DNA from: Batrachochytrium dendrobatidis JAM81 | Lineage: Eukaryota; Chytridiomycota; Chytridiomycetes; Rhizophydiales | Direction of reading: 5' to 3' | DNA: 64,000 nt | Assembly (NCBI RefSeq): GCF_000203795.2 | Contig: NW_006281107.1 | Span: 816,965 to 880,964, forward strand | Part shown: piece by piece, positions 44,683-54,329 of the stretch | How positions within the stretch are numbered: position 1 is the stretch's first letter | How the letters are laid out: every line of letters starts with the position of its first letter | The notes under the pieces: model-generated | What the model was told of the DNA's origin: nothing | Databases searched by the model: none | Seen by the model: the letters and a program-made list of their open reading frames with translations, nothing else | Program-made: the position numbers and the translations under genes

Positions 44683-45742
44683 ATGACTAGTGGTACAACA
44701 CTTGCTAATGCTCCTATTGCTAATATCGGAGTTACAGGGAAACTCGAGGTATTACTAAATAGATCCAATCTCAATATGGCTTTTAAAATACTTGTATCTG
44801 CTGGTGTATTGTATTACACACCATGCTAATTATTTTGGATTTGCAAATTATGATTAGGCTACCAATAAAACATCTTTGCAGCCAAAAGAATATACAATTG
44901 AACCATTAGACTATTCGTTTAAAGAAATTTCACAAATCACTGGTTAGTCAAATCTCGACTCCATACCACATATAGGCTTTGTAATGGTTTCTAAATACTT
45001 GCTCACCAAAATATCTATTATAATGCACTGCCACTTGGATCTTCAAATTTGTAAACAGATATACTTGCAGAAGAACCTCGAAATATTAAAAAAATAACTC
45101 GACAAAAGGTGTAGTGTATAGAATATTCATTTGCTTCATTACTATCATTCTACCATTATAGTATTGATCAGATCTGTAAAGCCTGATTTTGCTCAGGAAA
45201 AGTTGGTTACTGCAATTAGACTCTCAAACAACCAAATATCAACTCTGGCAAGTCTTCCCTCTTGTATCGAGCAGATGAAATCACTGAGTAATATTACTTG
45301 GTTGGACCTTTCATTCAACGCTTTGACTACAATCGATAGTGTAAGTGTCGTGCCTATCCTTTCAAAAGCTGTTTTTAAAACATGTGAACATTACTGGTGA
45401 AATTCTGACATCGACTAATATCCCATTTTATTCCAACGCATACTCATTGCATTTAACAAGAGTCTGTTGCTTCTGTCCAATCTAAAAGTGTTGTATCTGC
45501 ATGCTAATCACATTGATGATGTGGCAGAAGTCGAGAAACTGAGCAATCTCTCACACCTGTTCAATCTCACACTGCATGGAAACACAATGGAGAACACAAA
45601 GACATATCGATCCATCGTACTTTTATTTATTCCTCGTCTAAAGCATCTAGATTTCTGTGCTATTACTAAGCAAGATCGGACTGTTTCCAACACGCTTGCC
45701 AAGCGTATTCAACGCCAACAAACCAACGCTGTGCTTGAATAA
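44683..45742 (+). CDS. LRRC51: Leucine-rich repeat protein LRRC51 (cilium-linked)
   Basis: Homolog of LRRC51 (the LRR protein of the LRTOMT locus), found in ciliated lineages. Exons 44683-44748, 44858-44942, 45059-45110, 45172-45340 and 45461-45742 give 217 residues. The N-terminal signature PLDYSFKEISQITDIL with EEPRNIKK is specific. LRRs follow: AIRLSNNQISTL, ITWLDLSFNALTTIDS, LKVLYLHANHIDD, LFNLTLHGNTME. The tail is KHLDFCAITKQDRTVS. The donor of exon 3 could be 2 nt upstream; the chosen one keeps the frame. Third flagellum-associated gene in this window. Confidence 0.88.
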
Positions 45743-45876
45743 AATCAGTGTTTTAATAAAGCAAAATTTTAATAATTTGCCATGCGAAATCTAGGCGCGT
45801 GACTTGCTCATCTGATTGTAATGATTTTATTGAAATCACATTTTCATATTTCTTGAGCTACCATCAAAATTTAACA

Positions 45877-47505
45877 ATGGCACTCATTCAAACTGTAAGT
45901 ATACGCTAGTAGCTGCGTCAAAGAAGGTTGATAAGAGTGTTTACGTTTTGTTTATATTCTGGGTTGAATTACCTACACATAGAATTGCCCCGATCTCAAG
46001 TTCATTGCTCGTGGCAAAGTCCGTGATATTTACGAAGTGGATGAACACTCTTTACTCTTTGTTGCCACTGATCGTATCAGTGCATTTGATGTCATTATGA
46101 AGTCCGTAAGTAGTTTTCACTATTTTATGTAAAATAGACCACTTGCATTATCCTGCAATGAGCTTTGCTTTGAATATTTTGCACTTTTCTACTATATATT
46201 GACTTGCTTAATAGACATTGTCGACTCTTGGTTCAATATTTGACCTAAACTATTTAATTTTAATTGGATACACTGCTTCTGATACTGCCATGAATGATAG
46301 GGTATTGCCGGTAAAGGAAAGATCCTGACTCAAATTTCCGAATTTTGGTTTGAACTGCTCAAAGAAACCATTCCCAATCATACCATCACTTGCAATATCG
46401 ATCAGATGCCTGACAGCGTTCAAAAATATCGCGATCAACTTCAAGGTCGCAGTATGCTGGTTCGCAAGCTTCGTATTCTTCCTGTTGAAGCCATTGTTCG
46501 CGGCTATATTACTGGTACGATACATGTACTATAGATCTTTAGTTTGCCAAACATACGAATTATACTTGCTTAAAGCTTTGTGCTGTTGAATAGGGTCGGC
46601 AATGAGCGAATACAAGACCAAGGGAACAGTTTGTGATATCTCACTTCCTAGTGGTCTTGTCGAGTCTCAACAGCTTCCAGAAATTCTGTTTACGCCCAGT
46701 ACCAAGGCTGAACTTGGCGATCATGGTAATATCTTGACAGTATTCTTTTAAAATATATGCCTTTTACTAAGTGCTTTGCCGATTGATATAATACAGATGA
46801 AAACATTCATCCAGATAAATGCAAGTATATTACTATTTATTGTTTGCTTTCAAATACAGTCATCTAACTATCTAAAACGTAACTGAATGGCTGGATTTAC
46901 ATTTCTAGTGGCCGCCATTATTGGTGATCGATACTCGAAAGAAGTTGCTGCTGCTTCCCTCAAGATATACAAAAAGGTGAGCTATTTGACTTGACGTGCA
47001 AACCCAGCTAGTATTTATAAAAATATGCATGATGATAGGCAAGCGAGTACGCACAATCAAAAGGGATCATTATTGCTGATACCAAGGTCGAGTTTGGTGT
47101 AAATGAAGCAGGAGATTTAATTCTTGCTGACGAAGTCCTTACTCCAGGTATGACCAGTGCTTCTATGAGTGACTGTTTCAAATCACGTTTACTAATCATA
47201 GTCATACCGATAGATTCATCCAGATTCTGGCCAGCAAAAGAGTACAAGGCAGGAAAAAGTCAACCAAGGTATACCATTAAATCAGTACACTATTGCTTTA
47301 TGCATAGATCTTTGACTTGCTAATTTATTCAAAACTGCCTTGGATATACTCTAGCTTTGACAAGCAGTATCTTCGCGACTATCTAAGCTCCATCAATTTT
47401 GACAAAAAAAATGGTGTAAAACTTCCACAAACTGTGATGGACAACACTCTTTCCAAATACATTCAAGTGTACAAAACTCTCACTGGAAAAGATCCCGTGT
47501 TATAA
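45877..47505 (+). CDS. ADE1: SAICAR synthetase (phosphoribosylaminoimidazole-succinocarboxamide synthase)
   Basis: Purine step converting CAIR plus aspartate to SAICAR with ATP. Nine exons: 45877-45894, 45983-46105, 46301-46514, 46594-46725, 46797-46820, 46909-46976, 47039-47147, 47214-47268, 47355-47505. Total 297 residues, the size of stand-alone fungal ADE1. Motifs: [99 protein letters not shown]. Intron 5 uses a GC donor (AAAT|GCAAGT); this choice alone gives the conserved [15 protein letters not shown]. Confidence 0.95.
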
Positions 47506-47613
47506 AGGGTAAAATCTAAACTCACCAATACTTGTGTTTTGTATATGCAAGCAGAATAAAATGAATGGCATACAAATAGTTTAAATTTAATATCATTGAG
47601 TATGTCGTTGTAC

Positions 47614-49031
47614 TTATATTTTCTGTATTCGAGCTTGAAGAAATATGCGATCCATTTTCTTTGCTTCCTTTCGATTCACCACTTCCTTTTTGACATATTC
47701 ACACTCTTGGATTTGAAATCCATCTGCCTCGAACAGTTTTTTGAGATATTCTAAACGTCATTGAAAATTTCAGTTGGCTATATTTAAATGTCTAAACAAA
47801 ATGACTGTCAATCAAACTGCATACCTTTTGAGAAATAGTATGAAAAAGTACCATCAGATCGAGCATAAAAACAATCATCAATTCGATTCTCTGCCTTGAA
47901 ACGCAGCTGAGCAGCATCATAAAGTCCATAATCTCTAAACAATATTACACCACCAGGTTTAAGCACTTGCTTGATGTTTGCCACGACTTGAGGCATTTTC
48001 CAAGGTGGAACAGCACTCAGCATAAATATGGCCGATACAATATCCAAGGACGATTCAGGAACGTCATCTACAAGTGAATCTTTTGTCAGATCACACACAA
48101 ACCCTTTGCAGCGGCTTGTATCATAGTTGGGTGACGCCTAGATTTAAACAAATGCAATATGGTGAGTCGAGGCAATGTTTTATTTTGAAACATGTCATGT
48201 TAGAAATCAATTGGGGTTGATTTAAACCGATTGTTTGTACTACCTTGACAAAATCTACTGCACTATGTAATATTTAGTAGTATAAAGGTTAGTTAGGACA
48301 GTATCGTATTGAATCGCGATAGTACATAATACCAATACGATATAGACCATCTTAAACACACCGTTTTGAATAATCGCAAGCATAAATAAAAAACTCTTTG
48401 TTTGATTGCAGCAGCGGAAAGACAAAATTGCCAACGCCGCATCCTTGACATGCCATCAGATTCAGTAAATGTTGGTAATTTCAATGTAAAATCAAGTGAA
48501 AATCGAATATGTAATCAACGCTCTTACCGATTTCTTTATCCAGCACCAATTGATAGTTTGCAATATTGAAATAGAATTACTGGAAATATCAGTAATCCGC
48601 TGTATATCAGACTCTATCAACAATAGATAAACTAACCTAGCAGTTTCTGTACAAGGTTTGTTAGTTTAAGCATTTAAACTATATAATACAATGTTGACAG
48701 CAGATTATGCTCAACGATACTTGAAATACCTTTGAATTTGGTTCTCCATGTTCAGTTTCTTTCAAATCTGGAAATTCTCGCTCAATCCAATGACGATCCT
48801 TGAAAAAATTGGTAGTATTTCGCTATATATACAAAAGAGTTGACGAGTGTGATGTTTAGTGATGTGAATGATTCAATTTGAAACATAGTATTGTGAACAT
48901 GCCTTGTAAAATATATCCCAGTTTCGTGCAGCCTCATCAACAAGTTTGTTTCGTTTGAATTCTGTCGGAGCAATAGCTAGATTAATCTGGCCATCGAGTG
49001 CTTCAATTCGAAGTTGGTCTTGATCAGCCAT
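47614..49031 (-). CDS. METTL6: tRNA N3-methylcytidine methyltransferase, METTL6 type
   Basis: SAM-dependent m3C32 methyltransferase; METTL6 modifies tRNA-Ser. The gene starts at 49031 (MADQDQLRIEALDGQ) and ends RIFLQARIQKI at 47614. About eight exons, including a 19-nt one near 48270. Motifs: RNWDIFYKRNTTNFFKDRHWIEREFPDL, LVLDKEIGCGVGN (SAM site), IYACDYSKRAVDFVK, FMLSAVPPWKMPQV, LKPGGVILFRDYGLYDAAQL, EYVKKEVVNRKEAKRMDRIF; the last is the METTL6 signature. It lacks the HNAWDNVEW leader seen in the METTL2-like gene at 33.4 kb. Intron 1 (48902-48823) has a GC donor (TACAAG|GCATGT). Confidence 0.9.
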
Positions 49032-49201
49032 GTTTGCTGATTGAATTTAGATATTGGCAAAAAACCAACTTTTCAAATTGGTTCAACATGAGCCGAATTG
49101 AACGACACAGATGGTCGTATTAGGTTGATGGCTCATTATTGATGTCGCTCTATCTACTCATACTATCCACGCTTACAAGACTTGCTTGGATGACTACAGA
49201 T

Positions 49202-49402
49202 TCAATTGGATGAAAATGCACTCGTTTGCAACTCTAGTAAATTATAATACGGACGCTCTAATAGCATCGTAAAGTATCTCAAAATCCATTCATCAACAAG
49301 ACATTTAATCATTTTGTTGCAGCTCAGACGCTTGCACAACTCTTGCTTGACAACAGCCCGATCCAGCTTACAGGAAAGTTTAATTAATAAAACAGATGGC
49401 AT
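49202..49402 (-). CDS. Possible small hypothetical protein
   Basis: An ATG-started frame of 66 codons begins MPSVLLIKLSCKLDRAVV and ends in SAFSSN. It is Leu/Lys/Cys-rich with no recognised domain. It lies between the METTL6-like start and MITE copy H. Nothing but length supports it, and it may be non-coding. Confidence 0.15.
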   Translation of the reverse strand: MPSVLLIKLSCKLDRAVVKQELCKRLSCNKMIKCLVDEWILRYFTMLLERPYYNLLELQTSAFSSN

Positions 49403-49988
49403 AATCACGGGACAACACGTGAAACAGGAGAATTTAAACAAGCCAATAAAATTAATTCTCCGAAAGTTGATGGTTTTTCTGTAAATAACGTGATACCAAA
49501 AACAACATGATTAGATAACAGCACAGTAAAATAGGGTGTGAAGTCAAGGTTTGGGGTCTGAATAATATGGATTGCAGGCTATACTATACGGTCTGTACTG
49601 TATAATTCTGCTCTGTTGCGTCTTGTTTTTTCTGTTGCTTTTCTTCCTACGAAAGAAATTCTTGTTGGTTCAGAGGTGTGTGTCTGATACTGGTTTGTTG
49701 TTTGTTAGTGGCTTGTCTCTCTGTACGCATGTGTATCCTTTACTACAATACTGGGTGTCCTACAGCATCTTTTTCCACTGTCTTGGCTATCCAGAGTTCA
49801 TGGATTCCTATTTCTTGGCGAATTCAAATCGTACTGAACTGATCCAGTTGAAGACTCGTTCAATCTATACTGATTGTGACTTTGACTGTGGAAAGAATCT
49901 GTGTTGGTCATCATTTTTTGATTTTGAGCCCACCACTTGGTCAAGATTGACAACTCCTTGGATCTCATTGCCTTTTTATTGTCTTTGT
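49403..49988. other. Intergenic sequence left of MITE copy H
   Basis: A plus-strand frame open for 188 codons (49572-50138) begins hydrophobic and Cys-rich. It has no in-frame ATG until about 49800 and runs into the MITE, so I regard it as chance. No other feature seen. Confidence 0.4.
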
Positions 49989-50467
49989 TACGACTGTATT
50001 CACGTAAAATGGAGCACTTTTGTATCTTGCAACGACTATCTTGGAATAGACAATTATCAACTATTCGTTGAACTCATCACAAATGGATTGGACTGCTTCT
50101 TCAATAGACATTCTTCAATAAGCGCATCCATTATATGATACAATCAAACATGGTTTTAAACTGATTGTTGCTTTCTCTTCGCTTGGTATAACCATGCATT
50201 GTACGATTGCCAGATTCATGTATTGCAATCAGATATTGGATTTGATTGTTGGCAATCAAACTGTTGTATTCTAAAAACTTGGATATGTTCGCGTTCTAGT
50301 TCAAGAGAACAACGATCGCACAGTTCAGGAATGCGACAGCTGTTTGATGCAGTCACACAATGTCATAATGTCCATTTTGAAGAGTTGGATATTGAACAAG
50401 TGTGGGATGTATTGGGACAAGATCCGAACATTTGTTTAGTGTTTCATTTGACGTGAATATAGCTGCA
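49989..50467. mobile_element. MITE copy H, left of eL20, inverted relative to copy I
   Basis: Left terminus TACGACTGTATTCACGTAAA at 49989, right terminus ending GTGAATATAGCTGCA at 50467; about 479 bp. It is a near-complete reverse complement of copy I (51530-52009). Shared landmarks: GTATAACCATGCATTGTACG, GTTCAGGAATGCGACAGCTG, GATATTGAACAAGTGTGGGA. Its right end lies about 84 bp before the eL20 start codon. Confidence 0.92.
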
Positions 50468-50550
50468 AATACAATTCCACCAACTCGCTTTCAATGGTTC
50501 TAGTATGTCTAGTATTCAAGCTAACATTTTGAATTTTTCAGTAATTGCAA

Positions 50551-51252
50551 ATGGCTCGTCTTAATGAATTCCAGGTTGTTGGCCGAAAACTCCCAACTGA
50601 GAAAGAGCCAGTCCCCAAGCTTTACAGAATGCGCATTTTTGCTTGCAACAGCATTGTTGCAAAGAGCAGATTTTGGTATTTCCTCAAGCAAGTGAACAAG
50701 GTCAAGAAGGCTTCTGGTGAAATTGTTTCTGTTAATCAGGTATGCCACTTGCTCGTTTTGGATTAAATGCAGATAGTTTGGTTTATCATGCATGCTTAAT
50801 TTACATATTCAAATTCATCTAGATCTATGAAAAGAAACCAGCTTCTGTCAAGAACTTTGGTATCTGGCTCCGTTACAACTCTCGCTCTGGTACCCATAAC
50901 ATGTACAAGGAGTACCGTGAACTTAGCCGTGCTGATGCCGTTACCTCCTGCTGTATGTTTATTATTTTTTAAACTATAGAGTTACTGATGTTGTGACGAT
51001 GAGTTTTTATATTTAACCAACCCAACTTGTGATCAATTTTTAGACCAGGACATGGCTGCTCGTCATCGTGCCCGTTTCACTCAGATCCAGATCATCAAGG
51101 TTGCTGAGGTCAAGGCTGAAGATGTCCGTCGTCCATACATCAGACAGATTCTTGTTCCTGACCTCAAGTTCCCTCTTCCCCATCGCGTTTTCCGTGCTGC
51201 CACCAAGAGCGTCAAGACTACCTTTACTGCAAACCGTCCCAACACCTTTTAA
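50551..51252 (+). CDS. RPL20: Ribosomal protein eL20 (L18a)
   Basis: 60S subunit protein. Exons 50551-50739, 50823-50952 and 51044-51252 give 175 residues, the usual length. Sequence is strongly conserved: [75 protein letters not shown], and a C-terminus [17 protein letters not shown] at 50534-50541, 9 nt before the ATG, may be the acceptor of a 5'UTR intron, as is common in ribosomal protein genes. The gene sits between two inverted, nearly identical MITE copies; any such intron or promoter must include or abut copy H. Confidence 0.97.
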
Positions 51253-51529
51253 GCTGGAAATGCAGTTCTGTTTCATTGAAAACCACCCAACTCGTATTTT
51301 TGTTTTTGTGTAATTTTGAGGTGAATGGGTTTAGTCCGAGTTAAACATTACTCTGCTTTATATATACAATGATTTACATGCAAAGTTTAAACATGAACAA
51401 TACCAGCATTCAATGAGTGCTGTTTAGTCTATGCGTTTTGTTGCTGTCAGATACAGGGGTTTCAATCATTGAGAAATTACTAGAATTGACATGAATCTGG
51501 TAGAAACTTTGATAAGATGAGATTGTATT

Positions 51530-52009
51530 TGCAGCTATATTCACGTCAAATGAAACACTAAACAAATGTTCAGATCTTGTCCCAATACATCCCACACTTG
51601 TTCAATATCCAACTCTTCAAAATGGACATTATGACATTGTGTGACTGCATCAAAACAGCTGTCGCATTCCTGAACTGTGCGATCGTTGTTCTCTTGAACT
51701 AGAACGCGAACATATCCAAGTTTTTAGAATACAACAGTTTGATTGCCAACAATCAAATCCAATATCTGATTGCAATACATGAATCTGACAATCGTACAAT
51801 GCATGGTTATACCAAGCGAAGAGAAAGCAACAATCAGTTTAAAACCATGTTTGATTGTATCATATAATGGATGCGCTTATTGAAGAATGTCTATTGAAGA
51901 AGCAGTCCAATCCATTTGTGATAAGTTCAACGAATAGTTGATGATTGTCTATTCCAAGATAGTCGCTGCAAGATACAAAAGTGTTGCATTTGATGTGAAT
52001 ATGGCTGTA
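51530..52009. mobile_element. MITE copy I, right of eL20, inverted relative to copy H
   Basis: Left terminus TGCAGCTATATTCACGTCAA at 51530, right terminus ending GTGAATATGGCTGTA at 52009; about 480 bp. Reverse complement of copy H with scattered substitutions only. It occupies most of the spacer between eL20 and NAA50 and ends about 88 bp before the NAA50 start codon. Confidence 0.92.
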
Positions 52010-52096
52010 AAATAGAAACGTAATAAAGCCAACTGTCATGGCTGTTTAATCTCAAAGAATACAAACTGTCAGGAATTACTTTCCACAACATTCAAC

Positions 52097-52905
52097 ATGA
52101 CTGCTGAAGACCCTGTTCACTCCACTGACTCAGTCGAGACCAGTTCTACACATCAGAAAAAACACTTTCGCAAAGCTCTAGGCGAGATCACCATCAACAA
52201 CCTCGGTCAGATCAGAGCCATTCATGCTGCTGTACCTTCTCACACACCAGATGTACTGGATGACACTTTGCTCAATGATGCATTAGCACTTGATCCCATT
52301 TCACGTATAGGTGAGTAGGCTATAGGCTAACAGATTCCAAGCGTTTAGCATGAATGATGCCAAACGCAATCCAGAAAACACAATCCACCAGATGTTATTG
52401 TATTATCGCAAGATTGATCACAGTATCCAACATCAGTTTTTGTATTGACATATTCACCATAATCGACTGTATTGAAAACTGATTCTTGCCATGAATACTT
52501 TTAGTGTATTTCAACGATGTATGCGCTGGTGCGGTTCTTTGTCGCAAAGTGCCTGCTTTATCTACAGATACGACTGATAAAATGGATGTAGAGATTGTTT
52601 CACTGCTTGTGTTGCCTGCTTACACAGGTCTGGGTTTAGGTAATATCTGCATGTATAGTTCATTCAAATATGCTGTCATCTAACTCTGTTGATTCAATCT
52701 GGACGATTATAAAATTGCCATAGCATCTATGTTGGTTAAAAATGTTGTTGAAGAAGCTACAAAACATCCAAAAGTGGGCAGAGTGTTTGTCAGTATTGAC
52801 AAAACATGTCCAATCAAACGAGGCATGTATAGCAAGGCTGGGTTCGAAACCGATTCTGAACCTTCCGATGTCTCTGAACTCTTGCGTCTGGTCAAGTCAG
52901 TCTAA
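52097..52905 (+). CDS. NAA50: N-alpha-acetyltransferase NAA50-like (GNAT fold)
   Basis: NAA50 acetylates protein N-termini and lysines and joins the NatA complex. Exons 52097-52310, 52505-52639 and 52724-52905 give 176 residues. Family match: LGEITINNLGQIRAIHAAVP, then the hallmark VYFNDVCAGAVLCRK, then LVLPAYTGLGLASMLVKNV (acetyl-CoA loop; the usual Q/RxxGxG/A appears degenerate) and MYSKAGFETD. The N-terminal about 35 residues are a polar extension. Convergent with ARMC7. Confidence 0.85.
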
Positions 52906-53045
52906 TAGCATAAAGTCTTGCTGGTAGATATCAAGATGCATGTTCAAGCTGTTTTTTGAACCAATTCTATTTTCAAATAAACTTTTATTTGAATAGGAAC
53001 AAGGTTGGATTAAAGTTTAATAATACATTAGATTATTTGATGCAT

Positions 53046-53847
53046 TTAAGATTGTGCTAGATTCAGTTGCTTTAGACAAGATTGCCAATCCTCTTTGCAT
53101 AATCGAACCAGAATCAATACAGATCGTCTGGTTTCTGCATGTTTATCCCTGGTTTCCAGTTTTATTTCATCTATATCCAGCATGGATGCAGTCTCGACAT
53201 AGTCCATGACAGATTTGATGGATACAATTCGATCATGATACCCACACTGAGATAAATACCACAGTGTGGTGAGTACAGAGTCAATTGTGGCTATTGTACC
53301 AATTTGCAAGGCAGTACAGAGAATCGACAATGGCTCTGTCTTGGTCAGATACTCGGCAACTCTTGGATCTGGATTCCAGTTCATGTCCCATAATTAGATT
53401 ATTCCAGATATTTGTAAACAGCTGATACTATACAGTATTTTTCCATCCAATACAAACTATTTCTTTGCTAACCTAAACATATATTACACAATCCACCAGC
53501 TGCAAATTCACGAGCAATTGGGTCTGTAGAGGATATGTGAATGGCATCTAGAAACAGTTCGACAATGTTCAACTGCCAAAGAAAATCGTGGTTAATTGGA
53601 TCATATGCAAAGTTGGACAATCGAGCTAGTTTTTCATGACGTTCTGGCTCACTGTACGGTAGGTCTATTTAAACAATTATAGTAGATATTAAGTCGAATG
53701 AATAAATGAAAAATAGAGATTGGGTCAACACTCACTACTGTATAGTAGACTGGCTTCGTATTCACAGACAAGAAGTTGAAGGTAGTCGAAACGATTTAAA
53801 TCTTTTGAGCCTGTTCGAGAATTGATGTATGCAGCAGTTTGGAACAT
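53046..53847 (-). CDS. ARMC7: Armadillo repeat-containing protein 7 (ARMC7)
   Basis: Small armadillo-fold protein reported in spliceosome-linked complexes. The start is at 53847 (MFQTAAYINSRTGSKDLNRF), with three exons down to stop 53046 and roughly 205 residues. Family landmarks: DYLQLLVCEYEAS, LARLSNFAYDPINHDFLWQL, VELFLDAIHISS, REFAAGGLCNI, LTTLWYLSQCGY. The junction to the last exon is chosen by phase (NIYPRVAEYL); an alternative start of that exon at MNWNPD is open too. A MITE begins about 60 bp upstream of the start codon. Confidence 0.85.
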
Positions 53848-53905
53848 GTACAAAGGGTTATTAGATCAGTTTGTGGATAGTGTGCTGCAAGGTAAAAACA
53901 AGAAT

Positions 53906-54260
53906 TACAGTCGCATTCACGTAAAATGAACACTTTTGTATTGATCTTGGAATAAACAATTGTTACATATTTATTTTATTGAAACTACTAATATCAAATA
54001 TGATCTAGTCCAACATATCTCAGGAATGCAACTATACATGCTGGCCATCCAGTATTTGGGTTGGAGGTTGAAAAGATGTCAAGAATGTATTGAAACAGAA
54101 ATGTAAGTATTTGTAATTTTGTACAAGAATAAACATCAAGAAAGACTAGAGTTCAAAAAACAATATTACTCGGTAAGATTAGGTGGGAATTATCACCAAA
54201 TATGAGACTGTTTATCATGTATTTTAGTTTAGTATTCCATTTTACGTGAATATGGCTGTA
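53906..54260. mobile_element. MITE copy J between ARMC7 and GFM2
   Basis: Left terminus TACAGTCGCATTCACGTAAA at 53906, right terminus CATTTTACGTGAATATGGCTGTA ending 54260; 355 bp. Close reverse-complement copy of F (27124-27477), differing by few substitutions apart from the eroded end of F. It lies in the promoter region of both ARMC7 (60 bp) and GFM2 (70 bp). Confidence 0.92.
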
Positions 54261-54329
54261 AATAAAAAAATTAAAATTAAACCAGCTTTGCGTCAACTTT
54301 AGTATTTTAAAGTATATTGCTATTCAATC

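Noticed and set aside
49572..50138. 188-codon hydrophobic, Cys-rich open frame
   Set aside because: No ATG near its start, it runs into MITE copy H, and its composition follows the T-rich strand. Treated as chance.
52840..52865. GGTTCGAAAC, resembling a tRNA T-loop
   Set aside because: It lies in the NAA50-like coding exon (AGFETD) and no acceptor or anticodon stem surrounds it.
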